Shown piece after piece: positions 18,193 through 27,433 of a stretch of 64,000 nucleotides of DNA. Below the pieces are notes generated by a model. It did not search any database. It worked only from the letters and a program-made list of their open reading frames with translations, and had not been told where the DNA came from. Made by a program: the position numbers and the translations under genes. How positions within the stretch are numbered: the first letter of the stretch is position 1; every line of letters starts with the position of its first letter. Origin of the DNA: Enterobacter hormaechei subsp. hoffmannii (lineage in GTDB: Bacteria; Pseudomonadota; Gammaproteobacteria; Enterobacterales; Enterobacteriaceae); contig NZ_CP017186.1 in the NCBI RefSeq assembly GCF_001729745.1, positions 1,612,001-1,676,000 of the forward strand, in the 5' to 3' direction.

Positions 18193-18993
18193 TTACAAAG
18201 CGGGTTCAGGGCTGTGCAGCAGGCTGGCAAGCCCGTTCAGCAGCAGCGTGTTAAAGATGTCCGGCGCGGTCACGTTGCAGGCATGCCCGCCCTGGCGCAT
18301 GACCGTTTTGCGGGCGTGCGCCAGGGCGGCGTGCAGTTCCGCGGAGCAGACGGACGGCACCAGCAGATCGTCGGTGGAACAGATAATCTGCACGGGGCAG
18401 CGAACGCGTGCAGCGTGGCGGCTGAAATCGGCCTGTTTCAGCGCATGCAGCCTGCGCAGCAGATTGGCTTTGCCCTGGAAATGGGCCAGCGCCAGCGCTT
18501 CCTCGGCCTCCAGCCGCGGAGCGCGGGCGGCCATCCAGTCTGCCGGGTAAAGAAACAGCGGCTGTGCCTCTACCCACGCCTGAGCCCCGCCCGCATGCAG
18601 CAGACGTTCGCGAACGTCAAAACAGCGTCGGGTATGGGCATTGAGGGTCAGCCAGCCGTTGACACAAACCAGCGCGGTGAGGGCGTCAGGCTTATCAATA
18701 GCCAGCCGCAGGCCGACCAGCGCCCCCAGTGCGTGGCCGACCACGCAGTAACGGGCGATCCCGGCCCCGGCTAACGCCAGCGCGAGCTCGTCGGCCATGT
18801 GTGCGAGGGTGTAGTCTTCCGGCAGGGTATCCGGGTTATTCCCCGTGCCCCGCTGGTCGTAGCACACCACCTGATACTCCTGCCCCAGCACGGCGAGCTG
18901 AGGCAGCCAGTAGCTCCCGCTGCCGCCGAGCCCGGCAATCAGCACCACCACGGGCGCGCCCGCAAAGGGGGGCGGGGAAATGGACAGTTTCAT
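18193..18993 (-). CDS. rutD: RutD alpha/beta-hydrolase-fold protein of uracil degradation
   Basis: 266 residues, E. coli length when started at ATG 18993 ([10 protein letters not shown]); an open frame 14 codons longer overlaps rutC and is rejected. The alpha/beta hydrolase core shows the oxyanion region [12 protein letters not shown] near residue 18. At the nucleophile elbow GHALGAL (about 85) has Ala where hydrolases have Ser, as in E. coli RutD. RutD speeds turnover of aminoacrylate/carbamate intermediates in the pathway; the missing nucleophile fits a non-classical role. Confidence 0.94.
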   Translation of the reverse strand: MKLSISPPPFAGAPVVVLIAGLGGSGSYWLPQLAVLGQEYQVVCYDQRGTGNNPDTLPEDYTLAHMADELALALAGAGIARYCVVGHALGALVGLRLAIDKPDALTALVCVNGWLTLNAHTRRCFDVRERLLHAGGAQAWVEAQPLFLYPADWMAARAPRLEAEEALALAHFQGKANLLRRLHALKQADFSRHAARVRCPVQIICSTDDLLVPSVCSAELHAALAHARKTVMRQGGHACNVTAPDIFNTLLLNGLASLLHSPEPAL

Positions 18994-19000
18994 GGCGGCC

Positions 19001-19387
19001 TCACTTCGCGATGTGCGCAACGGTGGCAATTTCAACCAGCGCTTCAGGCTTTACCAGCCCGCACTGGATGCAAAATCGCGCCGGTTTATCGCCGGGGAAA
19101 AACTCCGCGTAGATCTCGTTAATCGCGGCGTAGTTTTTCCAGTCGGTGATAAAGATGCTGTTGAAGGTCACGTCCTCCATCGTGCCACCCGCCGTTTCGA
19201 TCACGGTTTTGATCGTCTCCAGCACGTGGCGGGTTTGCGCCTTTGGGTCATCGATAAACACCACGTTGTTGTCTTTATCAAACGGCAGCGTGCCTGAGAC
19301 ATACACCACGCCGTCGGCGAGGGTACCGGGGACAAACGGGGCTATCGGGGTGCTGGTGCCCGGCGGAATAATCACGGATTTCGGCAT
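19001..19387 (-). CDS. rutC: 3-aminoacrylate deaminase RutC (Rid family)
   Basis: 128-residue YjgF/YER057c/UK114 (Rid) protein. It forms trimers with active sites between subunits. It speeds deamination of 3-aminoacrylate to malonic semialdehyde. The Rid signature is visible: [18 protein letters not shown] at about 26-43, [17 protein letters not shown] around 68, and the substrate-carboxylate-binding Arg in [11 protein letters not shown] near 104. 7 bp from rutD and 11 bp from rutB. Confidence 0.96.
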   Translation of the reverse strand: MPKSVIIPPGTSTPIAPFVPGTLADGVVYVSGTLPFDKDNNVVFIDDPKAQTRHVLETIKTVIETAGGTMEDVTFNSIFITDWKNYAAINEIYAEFFPGDKPARFCIQCGLVKPEALVEIATVAHIAK

Positions 19388-19398
19388 AGCGGTTCTCC

Positions 19399-20088
19399 TC
19401 AGGCGATGCGGGCGAGCGGGGGATCCAGCGCGTCGCAGAAATCATTGACGTTACTGACCCAGCCAAAAAAAGTTTCGATATTGAACAGGGCGGCTTTCTG
19501 GGCAAAATCCGGCCCGGCCTGATGGGTAGCGTCTTCCAGCACCACGCCAAAATACTCGAGGAAGAAGCCGTCGCGCAGGGTGGACTCCACGCAGACGTTG
19601 GTGGCAATGCCCGTAAAGACCAGATGACGAATGCCCCGGCTGCGCAGCAGGCTGTCGAGCGGGGTATTGAAAAAGCCGCTGTAGCGCGGTTTCGGCAGTA
19701 CGATATCGCCAGCTTCCGGTACCAGCTCATCCACCAGCTGATAATCCCAGCCGCCTTTCGTCAGCAGCGTGCCCTGGAGTTCAGGCCGTTGGCGCATGGT
19801 TTTCAGGGCGTTGGATTTGTGAAAGTTGGGTGAGCCGGGACCGCCAGCTTCGACGTACTGGTCGTCCCAGCCATTCTGGAACCAGACGATCAGCATGCCC
19901 GCAGCACGCGCGGCGCTCACGGCGGTTTTGATATTCTCAATCACCGGCTGCGTGGCCGAGACGTCGAACCCGGCCAGATCCAGATACCCGCCTTTACTGG
20001 CATAGGCGTTTTGCATATCCACCACGATCAGCGCGCTCTGCTGCGCGTCAAAGGTGATGGCCTCCGGGCGAGCGTTGAGGGTCGTCAT
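19399..20088 (-). CDS. rutB: Ureidoacrylate amidohydrolase
   Basis: 229-residue isochorismatase-like amidohydrolase. It hydrolyses the ring-opened product of RutA (ureidoacrylate/peracid) to release carbamate and aminoacrylate. The catalytic triad is in place: Asp in [10 protein letters not shown] near residue 22, Lys in [11 protein letters not shown] near 131, and Cys in [12 protein letters not shown] near 164. ATG 20088 overlaps the rutA stop (TAATG), which decides the start over the 14-codon-longer frame. Confidence 0.95.
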   Translation of the reverse strand: MTTLNARPEAITFDAQQSALIVVDMQNAYASKGGYLDLAGFDVSATQPVIENIKTAVSAARAAGMLIVWFQNGWDDQYVEAGGPGSPNFHKSNALKTMRQRPELQGTLLTKGGWDYQLVDELVPEAGDIVLPKPRYSGFFNTPLDSLLRSRGIRHLVFTGIATNVCVESTLRDGFFLEYFGVVLEDATHQAGPDFAQKAALFNIETFFGWVSNVNDFCDALDPPLARIA

Positions 20089-21179
20089 TACGCCACCTCC
20101 TTCGTCACGGCAGGGATGTGGGCGCGGCACTGCATCAGCGGCTGAATACGCTCGCCGAAGGTTTCCACGCCGGTGAGAAAATCATCGAAGGTCAGCAGCA
20201 CGCCTTCGGCGCCGGGCACGGCAGCCACTTCGTCGAGCATTCTGGCGACGCTGGCATACGAGCCAACCAGGGTGCCCATGTTGATATTGACGGCAGACGT
20301 CGGGTCGGCCATCTGGCGAACGTTGGTGTCCGCGCCGGAGCGGGTATCCTTCTGGCTCTGCTCGGTCAGCCAGCTCAGGGCTTCCTCGTCGGCGCCGTCC
20401 TTGTATCGTTCCCATTTGGCGCGCGCGGCGTCGTCGGTTTCGTCGGCAATCACCATAAACAGCACGTAGGAGCCCACGTCGCGCCCGATTTTGTCGGCGG
20501 CCGCTTTCATGCGTGCCGCGGTGGGCGCGAAGGCGGCAGGGGTGTTAACGCCTTTGCCGAAGCAGAAGTTGAAGTCGGCGTATTTGGCGGAGAATTCCAT
20601 CCCCGCGTCGCTCTGCCCGGCGCAAATCACCTTCATCGGCACCGACGGCTGGGGGCTGACGCGGCAGTCGTTCATGGTGAAGAAGTCGCCTTTGAAATCG
20701 CTTTTGCCGGTGCCCCACAGATCGCGCAGCACCTGCACGTATTCAGTCAGGTAGTCGTAGCGACGGGAGAAGTAATCGTCCCCCGGCCAGATCCCCATCT
20801 GCTCGTACTCCGGCTTTTGCCAGCCGGTGACCAGGTTGACGCCAAAGCGCCCGCCGGAGATGGAGTCGATGGTGGAGGCCATCCGCGCCACGATTGCCGG
20901 GGGAAGGGTAAGGGTAGCGGCGGTGGCGTAAATCTGGATGCGCGAGGTTACCGCCGCCAGGCCCGCCATCAGGGTAAAGGACTCCAGGTTGTGGTCCCAG
21001 AATTCGGTCTTACCGCCGAAGCCGCGCAGCTTGATCATCGAGAGCGCAAAGTCGAAGTGGTAGTGCTCCGCTTTCTGCACGATGGCTTTATTCAGCTCAA
21101 AGGTCGGCATGTATTGCGGGGCCGTGGTCGAGATAAGCCAGCCGTTGTTGCCGATCGGTACAAATACGCCAATTTTCAT
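20088..21179 (-). CDS. rutA: Pyrimidine oxygenase
   Basis: 363-residue flavin-dependent monooxygenase of the luciferase-like family. It opens the uracil ring between N3 and C4 using reduced FMN from RutF, O2 and NADH: the committed step of the Rut nitrogen-scavenging pathway. Landmarks: [18 protein letters not shown] at the start, [10 protein letters not shown] near 85, [17 protein letters not shown] near 110. AGAGG six bases before ATG 21179 supports this start; GTG 21182 is adjacent. First gene of rutABCDEFG, behind a sigma-54 promoter and a RutR operator. Confidence 0.96.
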   Translation of the reverse strand: MKIGVFVPIGNNGWLISTTAPQYMPTFELNKAIVQKAEHYHFDFALSMIKLRGFGGKTEFWDHNLESFTLMAGLAAVTSRIQIYATAATLTLPPAIVARMASTIDSISGGRFGVNLVTGWQKPEYEQMGIWPGDDYFSRRYDYLTEYVQVLRDLWGTGKSDFKGDFFTMNDCRVSPQPSVPMKVICAGQSDAGMEFSAKYADFNFCFGKGVNTPAAFAPTAARMKAAADKIGRDVGSYVLFMVIADETDDAARAKWERYKDGADEEALSWLTEQSQKDTRSGADTNVRQMADPTSAVNINMGTLVGSYASVARMLDEVAAVPGAEGVLLTFDDFLTGVETFGERIQPLMQCRAHIPAVTKEVA

Positions 21180-21222
21180 CACGAACCTCTCTTCATTACG
21201 TCGCAGGTGTCACGACGTTTTT

Positions 21223-21237
21223 GCAAAGGGAGTGCCA
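21223..21237 (-). promoter_or_regulatory. Sigma-54 promoter of the rut operon
   Basis: On the minus strand TGGCAC, five bases, then TTGC: GG and GC are ten bases apart with the invariant dinucleotides, giving 13 or more matches to TGGCACG-N4-TTGC. Transcription should start near 21211, 32 nt before rutA. It fits nitrogen control through NtrC, known for this operon in E. coli. Confidence 0.85.
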
Positions 21238-21301
21238 GTTTTGAAAAATACTTTGTTATTAGGGTGTTAACTGGCGGTTGTTAAATTTAACAGCGAAAAT
21301 G

Positions 21302-21317
21302 TGGACTAAGTGGTCAA
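21302..21317. promoter_or_regulatory. RutR operator
   Basis: TGGACTAAGTGGTCAA, reverse complement TTGACCACTTAGTCCA, fits the RutR palindrome TTGACCANNTGGTCAA with two mismatches in one arm. It lies between divergent rutA and rutR, about 100 bp from each start codon, so uracil-responsive RutR could act on both. Confidence 0.85.
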
Positions 21318-21424
21318 AATCATTGCACAGAAAACAGGCACTCATGCGCGCTGAGGGTGCAGAAGGTCGTGGCGAGACGGGGGTTTTGCTATGCTGAGCG
21401 CAGGACAGAAAATGGAGAGCGAAA

Positions 21425-22063
21425 ATGACACAAGGCGCAGTGAAAACACCCGGTAAACGTTCGCAGGCGGTGAGCGCCAAGAAACAGGCGATCCTCAGCG
21501 CCGCGCTGGAGACATTTTCGCAGTTTGGTATTCACGGTACACGCCTTGAGCAGGTGGCGGAGCAGGCCGGGGTGTCCAAGACCAATCTGCTCTACTACTA
21601 CCCGTCGAAAGAGGCGCTATATGTGGCGGTGATGCAGCAGATCCTGGATATCTGGCTTGCGCCGCTTAAAGCATTTCGCGAAGAGCTGGCCCCGCTGGTG
21701 GCGATAGAGGAGTACATACGCCTGAAGCTGGAGGTATCGCGCGATTACCCGCAGGCCTCGCGGCTGTTCTGTCTGGAGATGCTGCAGGGCGCGCCGCTGT
21801 TGCAGGCGGAGCTCACCGGAGATTTAAAACAGCTGGTGGACGATAAATCGGCGATTATTGCCGGATGGGTCGCCAGCGGAAAACTGGCGCCCGTCGATCC
21901 GCAGCATCTGATTTTCATGATTTGGGCCTCAACCCAGCACTACGCTGACTTCGCGGTCCAGGTCGAGGCGGTAACCGGTAAAACGCTCCAGGACGAGGCG
22001 TTTTTCCAGAGCACCCTGGAAAACGTGCAGCGGATGATTATCGAAGGGATCCGTGTGCGCTAA
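21425..22063 (+). CDS. rutR: TetR-family regulator of pyrimidine metabolism
   Basis: 212 residues, E. coli RutR length. The N-terminal HTH is ILSAALETFSQFGIHGTRLEQVAEQAGVSKTNLLYYYPSKEALY (residues about 19-62; cited as region). The C-terminal domain binds uracil or thymine, which releases DNA. RutR represses rutA-G and influences pyrimidine and purine synthesis genes such as carAB. Divergent from rutA, with its operator in the 245-bp gap. GGAGAGCGAAA precedes the ATG. Confidence 0.95.
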   Translation: MTQGAVKTPGKRSQAVSAKKQAILSAALETFSQFGIHGTRLEQVAEQAGVSKTNLLYYYPSKEALYVAVMQQILDIWLAPLKAFREELAPLVAIEEYIRLKLEVSRDYPQASRLFCLEMLQGAPLLQAELTGDLKQLVDDKSAIIAGWVASGKLAPVDPQHLIFMIWASTQHYADFAVQVEAVTGKTLQDEAFFQSTLENVQRMIIEGIRVR

Positions 22064-22554
22064 TTTCCCTCACCCTAACCCTCTCCCGCGGGGCTGAGGG
22101 ATCCCCAGTAATTTTTTTATGCAGAAGCAATAAAGTTGCTTTCTAAATGACTGAGGGCTGTCAGCGATGCCCTGGTCCGGCTGTAAATCGCTGAGGCGTT
22201 TGCCTTCCGGCCGGGGCGAGGCGCAGGGATGCGCCGAGAGGGCGGCTTTACAGGGACGTTGCCTCCGCCCGTACCCGATAAGCCGGAAGGAATAAGCCGA
22301 GGGCACCGCGAAGCGGCGATTTACCGCCGGGAGCCCGGGTCGCCAGGGTGGTGGCGACTGAGCCACCCTGGCACGTTCACCGGTCATGTCGTTACAGAGT
22401 GGCAAGGAACATAAAGTGAACGGAATGACCACCACCGCCGTATGTTCCCCTCACCCTAACCCTCTCCCCGGAGGGGCGAGGGGATTGCTCAGTGCTCGCA
22501 TTAATTTGTGGGGAACCCTCAGCCCTGTGGGAGAGGGAATAGTTCAGTGCCGCG
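22064..22554. repeat. Mosaic interspersed repeat block
   Basis: 490 bp without a credible gene. Two direct copies of CCCTCACCCTAACCCTCTCC (22067-22086 and 22448-22467) flank about 360 bp of GC-rich, stem-rich sequence (e.g. CGCCAGGGTGGTGGCG around 22341, GCCACCCTGG around 22361). An inverted-sense relative, AGCCCTGTGGGAGAGGGAAT, follows at 22521-22540. The short open frames inside it have no signal, ribosome-binding site or recognisable product. A third copy of the 20-mer is at 28948. Confidence 0.7.
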
Positions 22555-22947
22555 TCAGCCCGGCGGGAGGGGACAGCTTAAGTCGCCCTCTTCACACTGC
22601 ATCAGCGTGGCCAGAAACGCTTCGCGCTCCACGGTTTTTTCCGCCAGACACTGGTTCACAATCATTGGCTGAACGCTCCCGCCTTCCGTACCCGAACCGA
22701 TAAACGCACAGTCCGCGTCGCGCAGGCTGATCCACGCCTGCTGCGCCTTTTTCAGCAGATCGCGCTGAGGCGCAGCCGCACGTTTGATGGCGGCCTGATA
22801 GGTCTCGTTGAGCTTTTTATCGGCGGCCTGGTACTGCTGCGCGCTACAGGTGTTCAGTTCAAGCTGGGTGGTCGCTTTGTCGCACTCGTCGGCAAGCGCA
22901 CTGGCGCTGAGCAGCAGTGCTGCACCTGCGAGAAATACTCTTTTCAT
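22555..22947 (-). CDS. DUF1311 (LprI-type) secreted protein
   Basis: 130-residue exported protein. A signal peptide of about 20 residues (ending ASALA) is followed by the DUF1311 core: DECDKATTQLELNTCSAQQY at about 20-39, AWISLRDADCAFIGSG near 70 and NQCLAEKTVEREAFL near 95, with the paired Cys typical of the family. Related to the mycobacterial lysozyme inhibitor LprI; a lysozyme-inhibitor role is possible but unproven here. I start at the second of two adjacent ATGs (22947), five bases from GGAGG. It sits alone between rutR and putA, where E. coli has no gene. Confidence 0.82.
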   Translation of the reverse strand: MKRVFLAGAALLLSASALADECDKATTQLELNTCSAQQYQAADKKLNETYQAAIKRAAAPQRDLLKKAQQAWISLRDADCAFIGSGTEGGSVQPMIVNQCLAEKTVEREAFLATLMQCEEGDLSCPLPPG

Positions 22948-22967
22948 CATTCCCTCCGTGTAAAAAA

Positions 22968-23036
22968 GCCGGATGCGCTGCGCTTATCCGGCCTACGGTG
23001 ATTTTGTAGCCCCGGTAAGCGTAGCGTCACCGGGGA
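22968..23036. repeat. BIME: two REP elements
   Basis: GCCGGATGCGCTGCGCTTAT (from 22968) and a second unit, CCCCGGTAAGCGTAGCGTCA (from 23010), form inverted REP palindromes in the gap between putA's 3' end and the DUF1311 start. Confidence 0.85.
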
Positions 23037-23048
23037 AAGTTTACACGA

Positions 23049-26000
23049 TTAACCGATTGTCATCAGGCTGGCGTTACCGCCTGCCGCCGCGGTGTTGACG
23101 CTGAGCGAGCGCTCCACGTACAGACGCTCCAGCAGCAGGTTGGTTTCCCCGCGCGCAAAGCCCTGCACGGAAACGATGGCACCGCTGCGGGCCGCAACCT
23201 GCTCACACAGTTCGCGCAGCTGGTCGGAATCACCATGGTAGATCACCGCATCAAACGGCTGCGTCAGCAGCGCATCGACCTTCGCAAAGCGAATGCGGGC
23301 CGAGACCGCTTTTGGCAACTGTTTGGCGAGATCGCGATGCAGCGCATCTTCCGGCCACAGCACTTCACAACCGGTTGCCATTGCGGCAGCCAGCTGCACC
23401 AGCGCGTCCTGCTCGTTATCGGCCACGCACAGTACGCGCTCGCGCGGCATCAGCGTCCAGGTGTTGCGCTCACCGGTTGGACCCGGCAGCAGGCGCTGGG
23501 TACCGGCCTGCGCCAGCTCGCCGTACTGCTGCGCAATTGCACGCAGTTCAGGGCGGTTTTCTGCCCACTTAATCAGCGCCTCCAGCGGCTGGGTCAGCAC
23601 GGTTTTCACCTGCGTATCCACCGGATAGTGTGCGTCCTGACGCGCCAGGGTCACGCCCAGGGCGTTCTCCGGACGGTTAGCCAGCAGACGGTACAGGTAG
23701 AGCGGGCCACCCGCTTTCGGACCGGTGCCGGAGAGGCCTTCACCGCCGAACGGCTGCACGCCCACGACTGCGCCGACCATATTACGGTTGACGTACAGGT
23801 TGCCGACTTTAGCATTGCCGGTCACCTGGGCAATGGTTTCGTCGATACGGGTATGCACGCCGAGCGTCAGGCCGTAACCCGAGGCGTTGATCTGATCGAT
23901 CAGCTCGTTGAGGTTGTTACGGTTGTAGCGCACAACGTGCAGTACCGGGCCGAAGACCTCTTTTTTCAGCTCGTCGAAGCTTGCCAGCTCAATCAGCGTT
24001 GGCGGCACGAAGGTGCCGGTCTGCCACTCGCGGGCATCTTCACTGTTCTCACGCACCGCCTGGAACACCGGACGGCCTTTGGCACGCATGGTCTGAATGT
24101 GGTTTTCGATGTTGGCTTTGGCTTCCGCGTCGATCACCGGCCCGATATCGGTGGTGAGACGGCCCGGGTTGCCCATGCGGCATTCCGCCATCGCACCGCG
24201 CAGCATCTTCAGCGTGTGGTCAGCCACGTCATCCTGTAAGCACAGCACGCGCAGGGCGGAACAGCGTTGACCCGCGCTGTCGAAGGCAGAGGCCAGCACG
24301 TCAACGACGACCTGCTCAGTGAGCGCGGAGGAGTCCACGATCATGGCGTTCATGCCGCCGGTTTCAGCGATCAGCGGCGTTGGACGGCCCTGCGCATCCA
24401 GACGGGTGGCGATGTTGCGTTGCAGCAGGGAGGCTACTTCGGTCGAACCGGTAAACATCACGCCGCGCACGCGGTTATCGGAGGTCAGTTTGGCACCCAC
24501 CGTTTCACCGCGCCCCGGCAACAGCTGCACCACGCCCGCCGGTACGCCCGCTTCCAGCAGAATGTTGATGCCCTGAGCGGCAATCAGCGGAGTCTGCTCT
24601 GCCGGTTTTGCCAGCACGCTGTTGCCTGCGGCAAGGGCCGCGGCAATCTGGCCGGTGAAGATTGCCAGCGGGAAGTTCCACGGGCTGATACAGACCACCG
24701 GGCCGAGCGGACGGTGCGTTTCGTTGTCGAAATCATCGCGCACCTGACCGGCGTAGTAGTGCAGGAAGTCGACCGCCTCGCGCACTTCGGCGATGGCGTT
24801 GCTGAAGGTTTTACCCGCTTCACGCACCAGAATGCCGATAAGCTGCTGCATCTGATCTTCCATCAGCACCGCCGCGCGTTCCAGAATGGCGGCACGCTCC
24901 TGCGGCGGGGTGGCAAACCAGATTGGCGCGTTGTTCACCGCGCTCTCCAAAGCCTGATCCACTTCCGCTTCTGTGGCTTCGCGCACGTAGCCGACGATAT
25001 CCTTCGGCTCTGCCGGGTTGATCACCGGCTGCATTTCACCGTCTTCAACGGACTGCTCAAGGATCGGTTTGGTCTGCCACTTCTGCAATGCGCTGTTAAG
25101 CAGGGCAGAAGAGAGCGACGCCAGACGGTGTTCGTTGGCGAGATCCAGACCCGCCGAGTTGACGCGACCTGCACCATACAGCTCGCGCGGCAGGGCAATC
25201 TTCGGATGCGGCAGACCAATCTGGCCTTCCTGCGCCGCCATCTTCTCTACGGCCTGTACCGGATCGGCCACCAGTTCGTCCAGCGGCAGGGTGGTATCGG
25301 CGATGCGGTTAACGAAGGAGGTGTTCGCCCCGTTCTCCAGTAAACGACGCACCAGGTAGGCCAGCAGGGTTTCGTGAGTACCTACCGGGGCATAAATACG
25401 GCACGGACGGTTCAGCTTGCCGTCGGCCACTTTACCGGTCACCTGTTCGTACAGCGGTTCACCCATGCCATGCAGACACTGGAACTCGTACTGGCCCGGA
25501 TAGTAGTTCTGACCCGCCAGGCTGTAGATCGCCGCCAGGGTGTGGGCGTTGTGGGTGGCGAACTGCGGATAAATCAGGTTCGGCACGCCGAGCAGTTTTT
25601 TCGCGCAGGCGAGGTAAGAGACGTCGGTGTAGACCTTGCGGGTATAGACCGGATAGCCTTCCAGTCCTTCCATCTGGGCGCGTTTGATTTCGCTGTCCCA
25701 GTAGGCACCCTTCACCAGACGGATCATCAGGCGGCGACGGCTGCGGCTGGCCAGGTCAATCAGGTAGTCAATGACGAACGGGCAGCGTTTCTGGTAGGCC
25801 TGGATAACGAAACCAATCCCGTTCCAGCCCGCCAGCTCCGGCTCGAAGCACAGTTTTTCCAGCAGATCGAGGGAGATCTCCAGACGATCCGCCTCTTCGG
25901 CGTCGATGTTGATGCCGATGTCATACTGGCGCGCCAGCAGGGTCAGGGACTTCAGGCGCGGGTAGAGTTCTTCCATCACCCGGTCGTACTGCGCGCGGCT

Positions 26001-27011
26001 GTAGCGCGGGTGCAGAGCGGAAAGCTTGATAGAGATGCCTGGCCCTTCATAAATACCGCGACCGTTGGACGCTTTACCGATGGCGTGGATCGCCTGCTGG
26101 TAAGAGACCATGTAGGCCTGCGCGTCGGCGGCGGTCAGCGCCGCTTCGCCCAGCATGTCGTAGGAGTAGCGGAAGCCTTTGTCTTCCAGCTTGCGGGCGT
26201 TCGCCAGCGCTTCGGCAATGGTTTCCCCGGTGACGAACTGCTCGCCCATCAGGCGCATCGCCATGTCCACACCCTTGCGGATCAGTGGCTCGCCGCTCTT
26301 GCCGATAATACGGTTCAGGGAACGCGACAGGTTGGCTTCGTTATGGGTGGAGACCAGCTTGCCGGTAAACAGCAGGCCCCAGGTGGCGGCGTTCACGAAC
26401 AGGGACGGACTGCGGCCAATGTGGGAGTGCCAGTTGCCGTTGCTGATTTTGTCGCGGATCAGGGCATCGCGGGTGGCTTTATCTGGGATACGCAGCAGCG
26501 CTTCCGCCAGACACATCAGCGCCACGCCTTCCTGCGAGGAGAGGGAGAACTCCTGCAACAGACCCTGCACCATACCGGCGCGTCCGCTGGCGGTTTTCTG
26601 ATTACGCAGCTTGTCGGCGAGCTGATACGCCAGGCTGTGCGCCTGAGCGGCAACGGCTTCCGGCAGGCGCGCCTGCTCCAGCAGCATCGGCACGGCGTCG
26701 GTTTCGGCACGGCGATAGGCGCCGGTAATGGCGGCGCGGCTGACGGACTGCGGCAGGATCTGCTCGGCAAATTCCAGGAACGGCTGGTGGTTCTCATCAG
26801 CGGCCGTCGCGGCCTCTTCGCCTTCGTTCGCAGCGCCCGCCAGCAGGGCAGGCAGCTCCGGCAGACCTTCTTCACTCTCCAGTCTTTCCAGATAGTTAAA
26901 AATCGCCTGCTTGATTAACCAGTGCGGCGTGCGGTCGATACGGGTCGCAGCGGTTTTAATCCGTTCGCGGGTAGCGTCATCCAGCTTAACCCCCATGGTG
27001 GTCATCCCCAT
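23049..27011 (-). CDS. putA: Bifunctional proline dehydrogenase / P5C dehydrogenase and repressor
   Basis: 1320 residues, exactly the E. coli PutA length from ATG 27011 (CAGGAG seven bases upstream); the longer frame is rejected. Order: ribbon-helix-helix DNA-binding domain (1-47, MGVKLDDATRERIKTAATRI), FAD-containing proline dehydrogenase barrel (about 260-610, with YEGPGISIKLSALHPRYSR), NAD-linked P5C dehydrogenase (about 650-1130, catalytic Cys in SAGQRCSALRV), and a C-terminal lid domain. It oxidises proline to glutamate at the inner membrane and represses putA/putP when proline is low. The dehydrogenases form a substrate-channelling tunnel. Divergent from putP. Confidence 0.97.
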   Translation of the reverse strand: MGMTTMGVKLDDATRERIKTAATRIDRTPHWLIKQAIFNYLERLESEEGLPELPALLAGAANEGEEAATAADENHQPFLEFAEQILPQSVSRAAITGAYRRAETDAVPMLLEQARLPEAVAAQAHSLAYQLADKLRNQKTASGRAGMVQGLLQEFSLSSQEGVALMCLAEALLRIPDKATRDALIRDKISNGNWHSHIGRSPSLFVNAATWGLLFTGKLVSTHNEANLSRSLNRIIGKSGEPLIRKGVDMAMRLMGEQFVTGETIAEALANARKLEDKGFRYSYDMLGEAALTAADAQAYMVSYQQAIHAIGKASNGRGIYEGPGISIKLSALHPRYSRAQYDRVMEELYPRLKSLTLLARQYDIGINIDAEEADRLEISLDLLEKLCFEPELAGWNGIGFVIQAYQKRCPFVIDYLIDLASRSRRRLMIRLVKGAYWDSEIKRAQMEGLEGYPVYTRKVYTDVSYLACAKKLLGVPNLIYPQFATHNAHTLAAIYSLAGQNYYPGQYEFQCLHGMGEPLYEQVTGKVADGKLNRPCRIYAPVGTHETLLAYLVRRLLENGANTSFVNRIADTTLPLDELVADPVQAVEKMAAQEGQIGLPHPKIALPRELYGAGRVNSAGLDLANEHRLASLSSALLNSALQKWQTKPILEQSVEDGEMQPVINPAEPKDIVGYVREATEAEVDQALESAVNNAPIWFATPPQERAAILERAAVLMEDQMQQLIGILVREAGKTFSNAIAEVREAVDFLHYYAGQVRDDFDNETHRPLGPVVCISPWNFPLAIFTGQIAAALAAGNSVLAKPAEQTPLIAAQGINILLEAGVPAGVVQLLPGRGETVGAKLTSDNRVRGVMFTGSTEVASLLQRNIATRLDAQGRPTPLIAETGGMNAMIVDSSALTEQVVVDVLASAFDSAGQRCSALRVLCLQDDVADHTLKMLRGAMAECRMGNPGRLTTDIGPVIDAEAKANIENHIQTMRAKGRPVFQAVRENSEDAREWQTGTFVPPTLIELASFDELKKEVFGPVLHVVRYNRNNLNELIDQINASGYGLTLGVHTRIDETIAQVTGNAKVGNLYVNRNMVGAVVGVQPFGGEGLSGTGPKAGGPLYLYRLLANRPENALGVTLARQDAHYPVDTQVKTVLTQPLEALIKWAENRPELRAIAQQYGELAQAGTQRLLPGPTGERNTWTLMPRERVLCVADNEQDALVQLAAAMATGCEVLWPEDALHRDLAKQLPKAVSARIRFAKVDALLTQPFDAVIYHGDSDQLRELCEQVAARSGAIVSVQGFARGETNLLLERLYVERSLSVNTAAAGGNASLMTIG

Positions 27012-27069
27012 GCCAAAACTCCTGTTGTTCTGTAATAGCGTTCTGTTGATAGCGTGAAATATCCACCAT

Positions 27070-27246
27070 GTTGCAACTTTGTGCAACCGTGTTAAATGTG
27101 ACCTGGTCTGCAAGCTGGAAAATGAATGGATTGTTAACGATTAGTTAGCTGTGAAAAAGAACGCGCGGCGGTTTCTGAGCCCAGTTTTTATGCGGTGCTT
27201 AACACTTTTTAAAGGTGCAACCCGTAAAAGCGTGAGCGAGTGCAAC
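27070..27246. promoter_or_regulatory. Array of PutA-type operator motifs in the putA-putP control region
   Basis: Four copies of the hexamer GTTGCA or its complement: 27070-27075, 27082-27087 (inverted, 6 bp apart), 27216-27221 and 27241-27246. GTTGCA is the core recognised by the PutA ribbon-helix-helix in E. coli. They spread through the 422-bp region between the divergent starts, which must also contain both promoters. Confidence 0.7.
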
Positions 27247-27433
27247 CTATAGGAAAGACGTATAAAACCAGGGATGAAATTCATGTAAATGCAGTGTTAA
27301 ATCGTTTGTCAGTGGGATGCGTATACGGCAGGATAGCGCGCCCAACGGAAACACATACACACATCACTACGTTCCGGTGATGACATAACAAGGCAGCCCG
27401 GACGGCTGTCGCTCGACATTTTGGAGAATTTGA

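Noticed and set aside
20118-21284. Open frame of 388 codons opposite rutA and rutB
   Set aside because: Shadow of rutA in GC-rich DNA; Gly/His/Val-rich, no domain, and it covers the rut promoter.
22229-22414. Small frames of 60-120 codons in the rutR-DUF1311 gap
   Set aside because: They fall in the repeat-rich non-coding block, overlap each other on both strands, and have no ribosome-binding site.
25374-26918. Open frame of 514 codons antisense to putA, with others of 334 and 358 codons in 23235-25343
   Set aside because: They lie fully inside the conserved putA frame on the other strand, have the Arg/Gln/His-rich composition of GC-rich shadow frames, and show no start signals.
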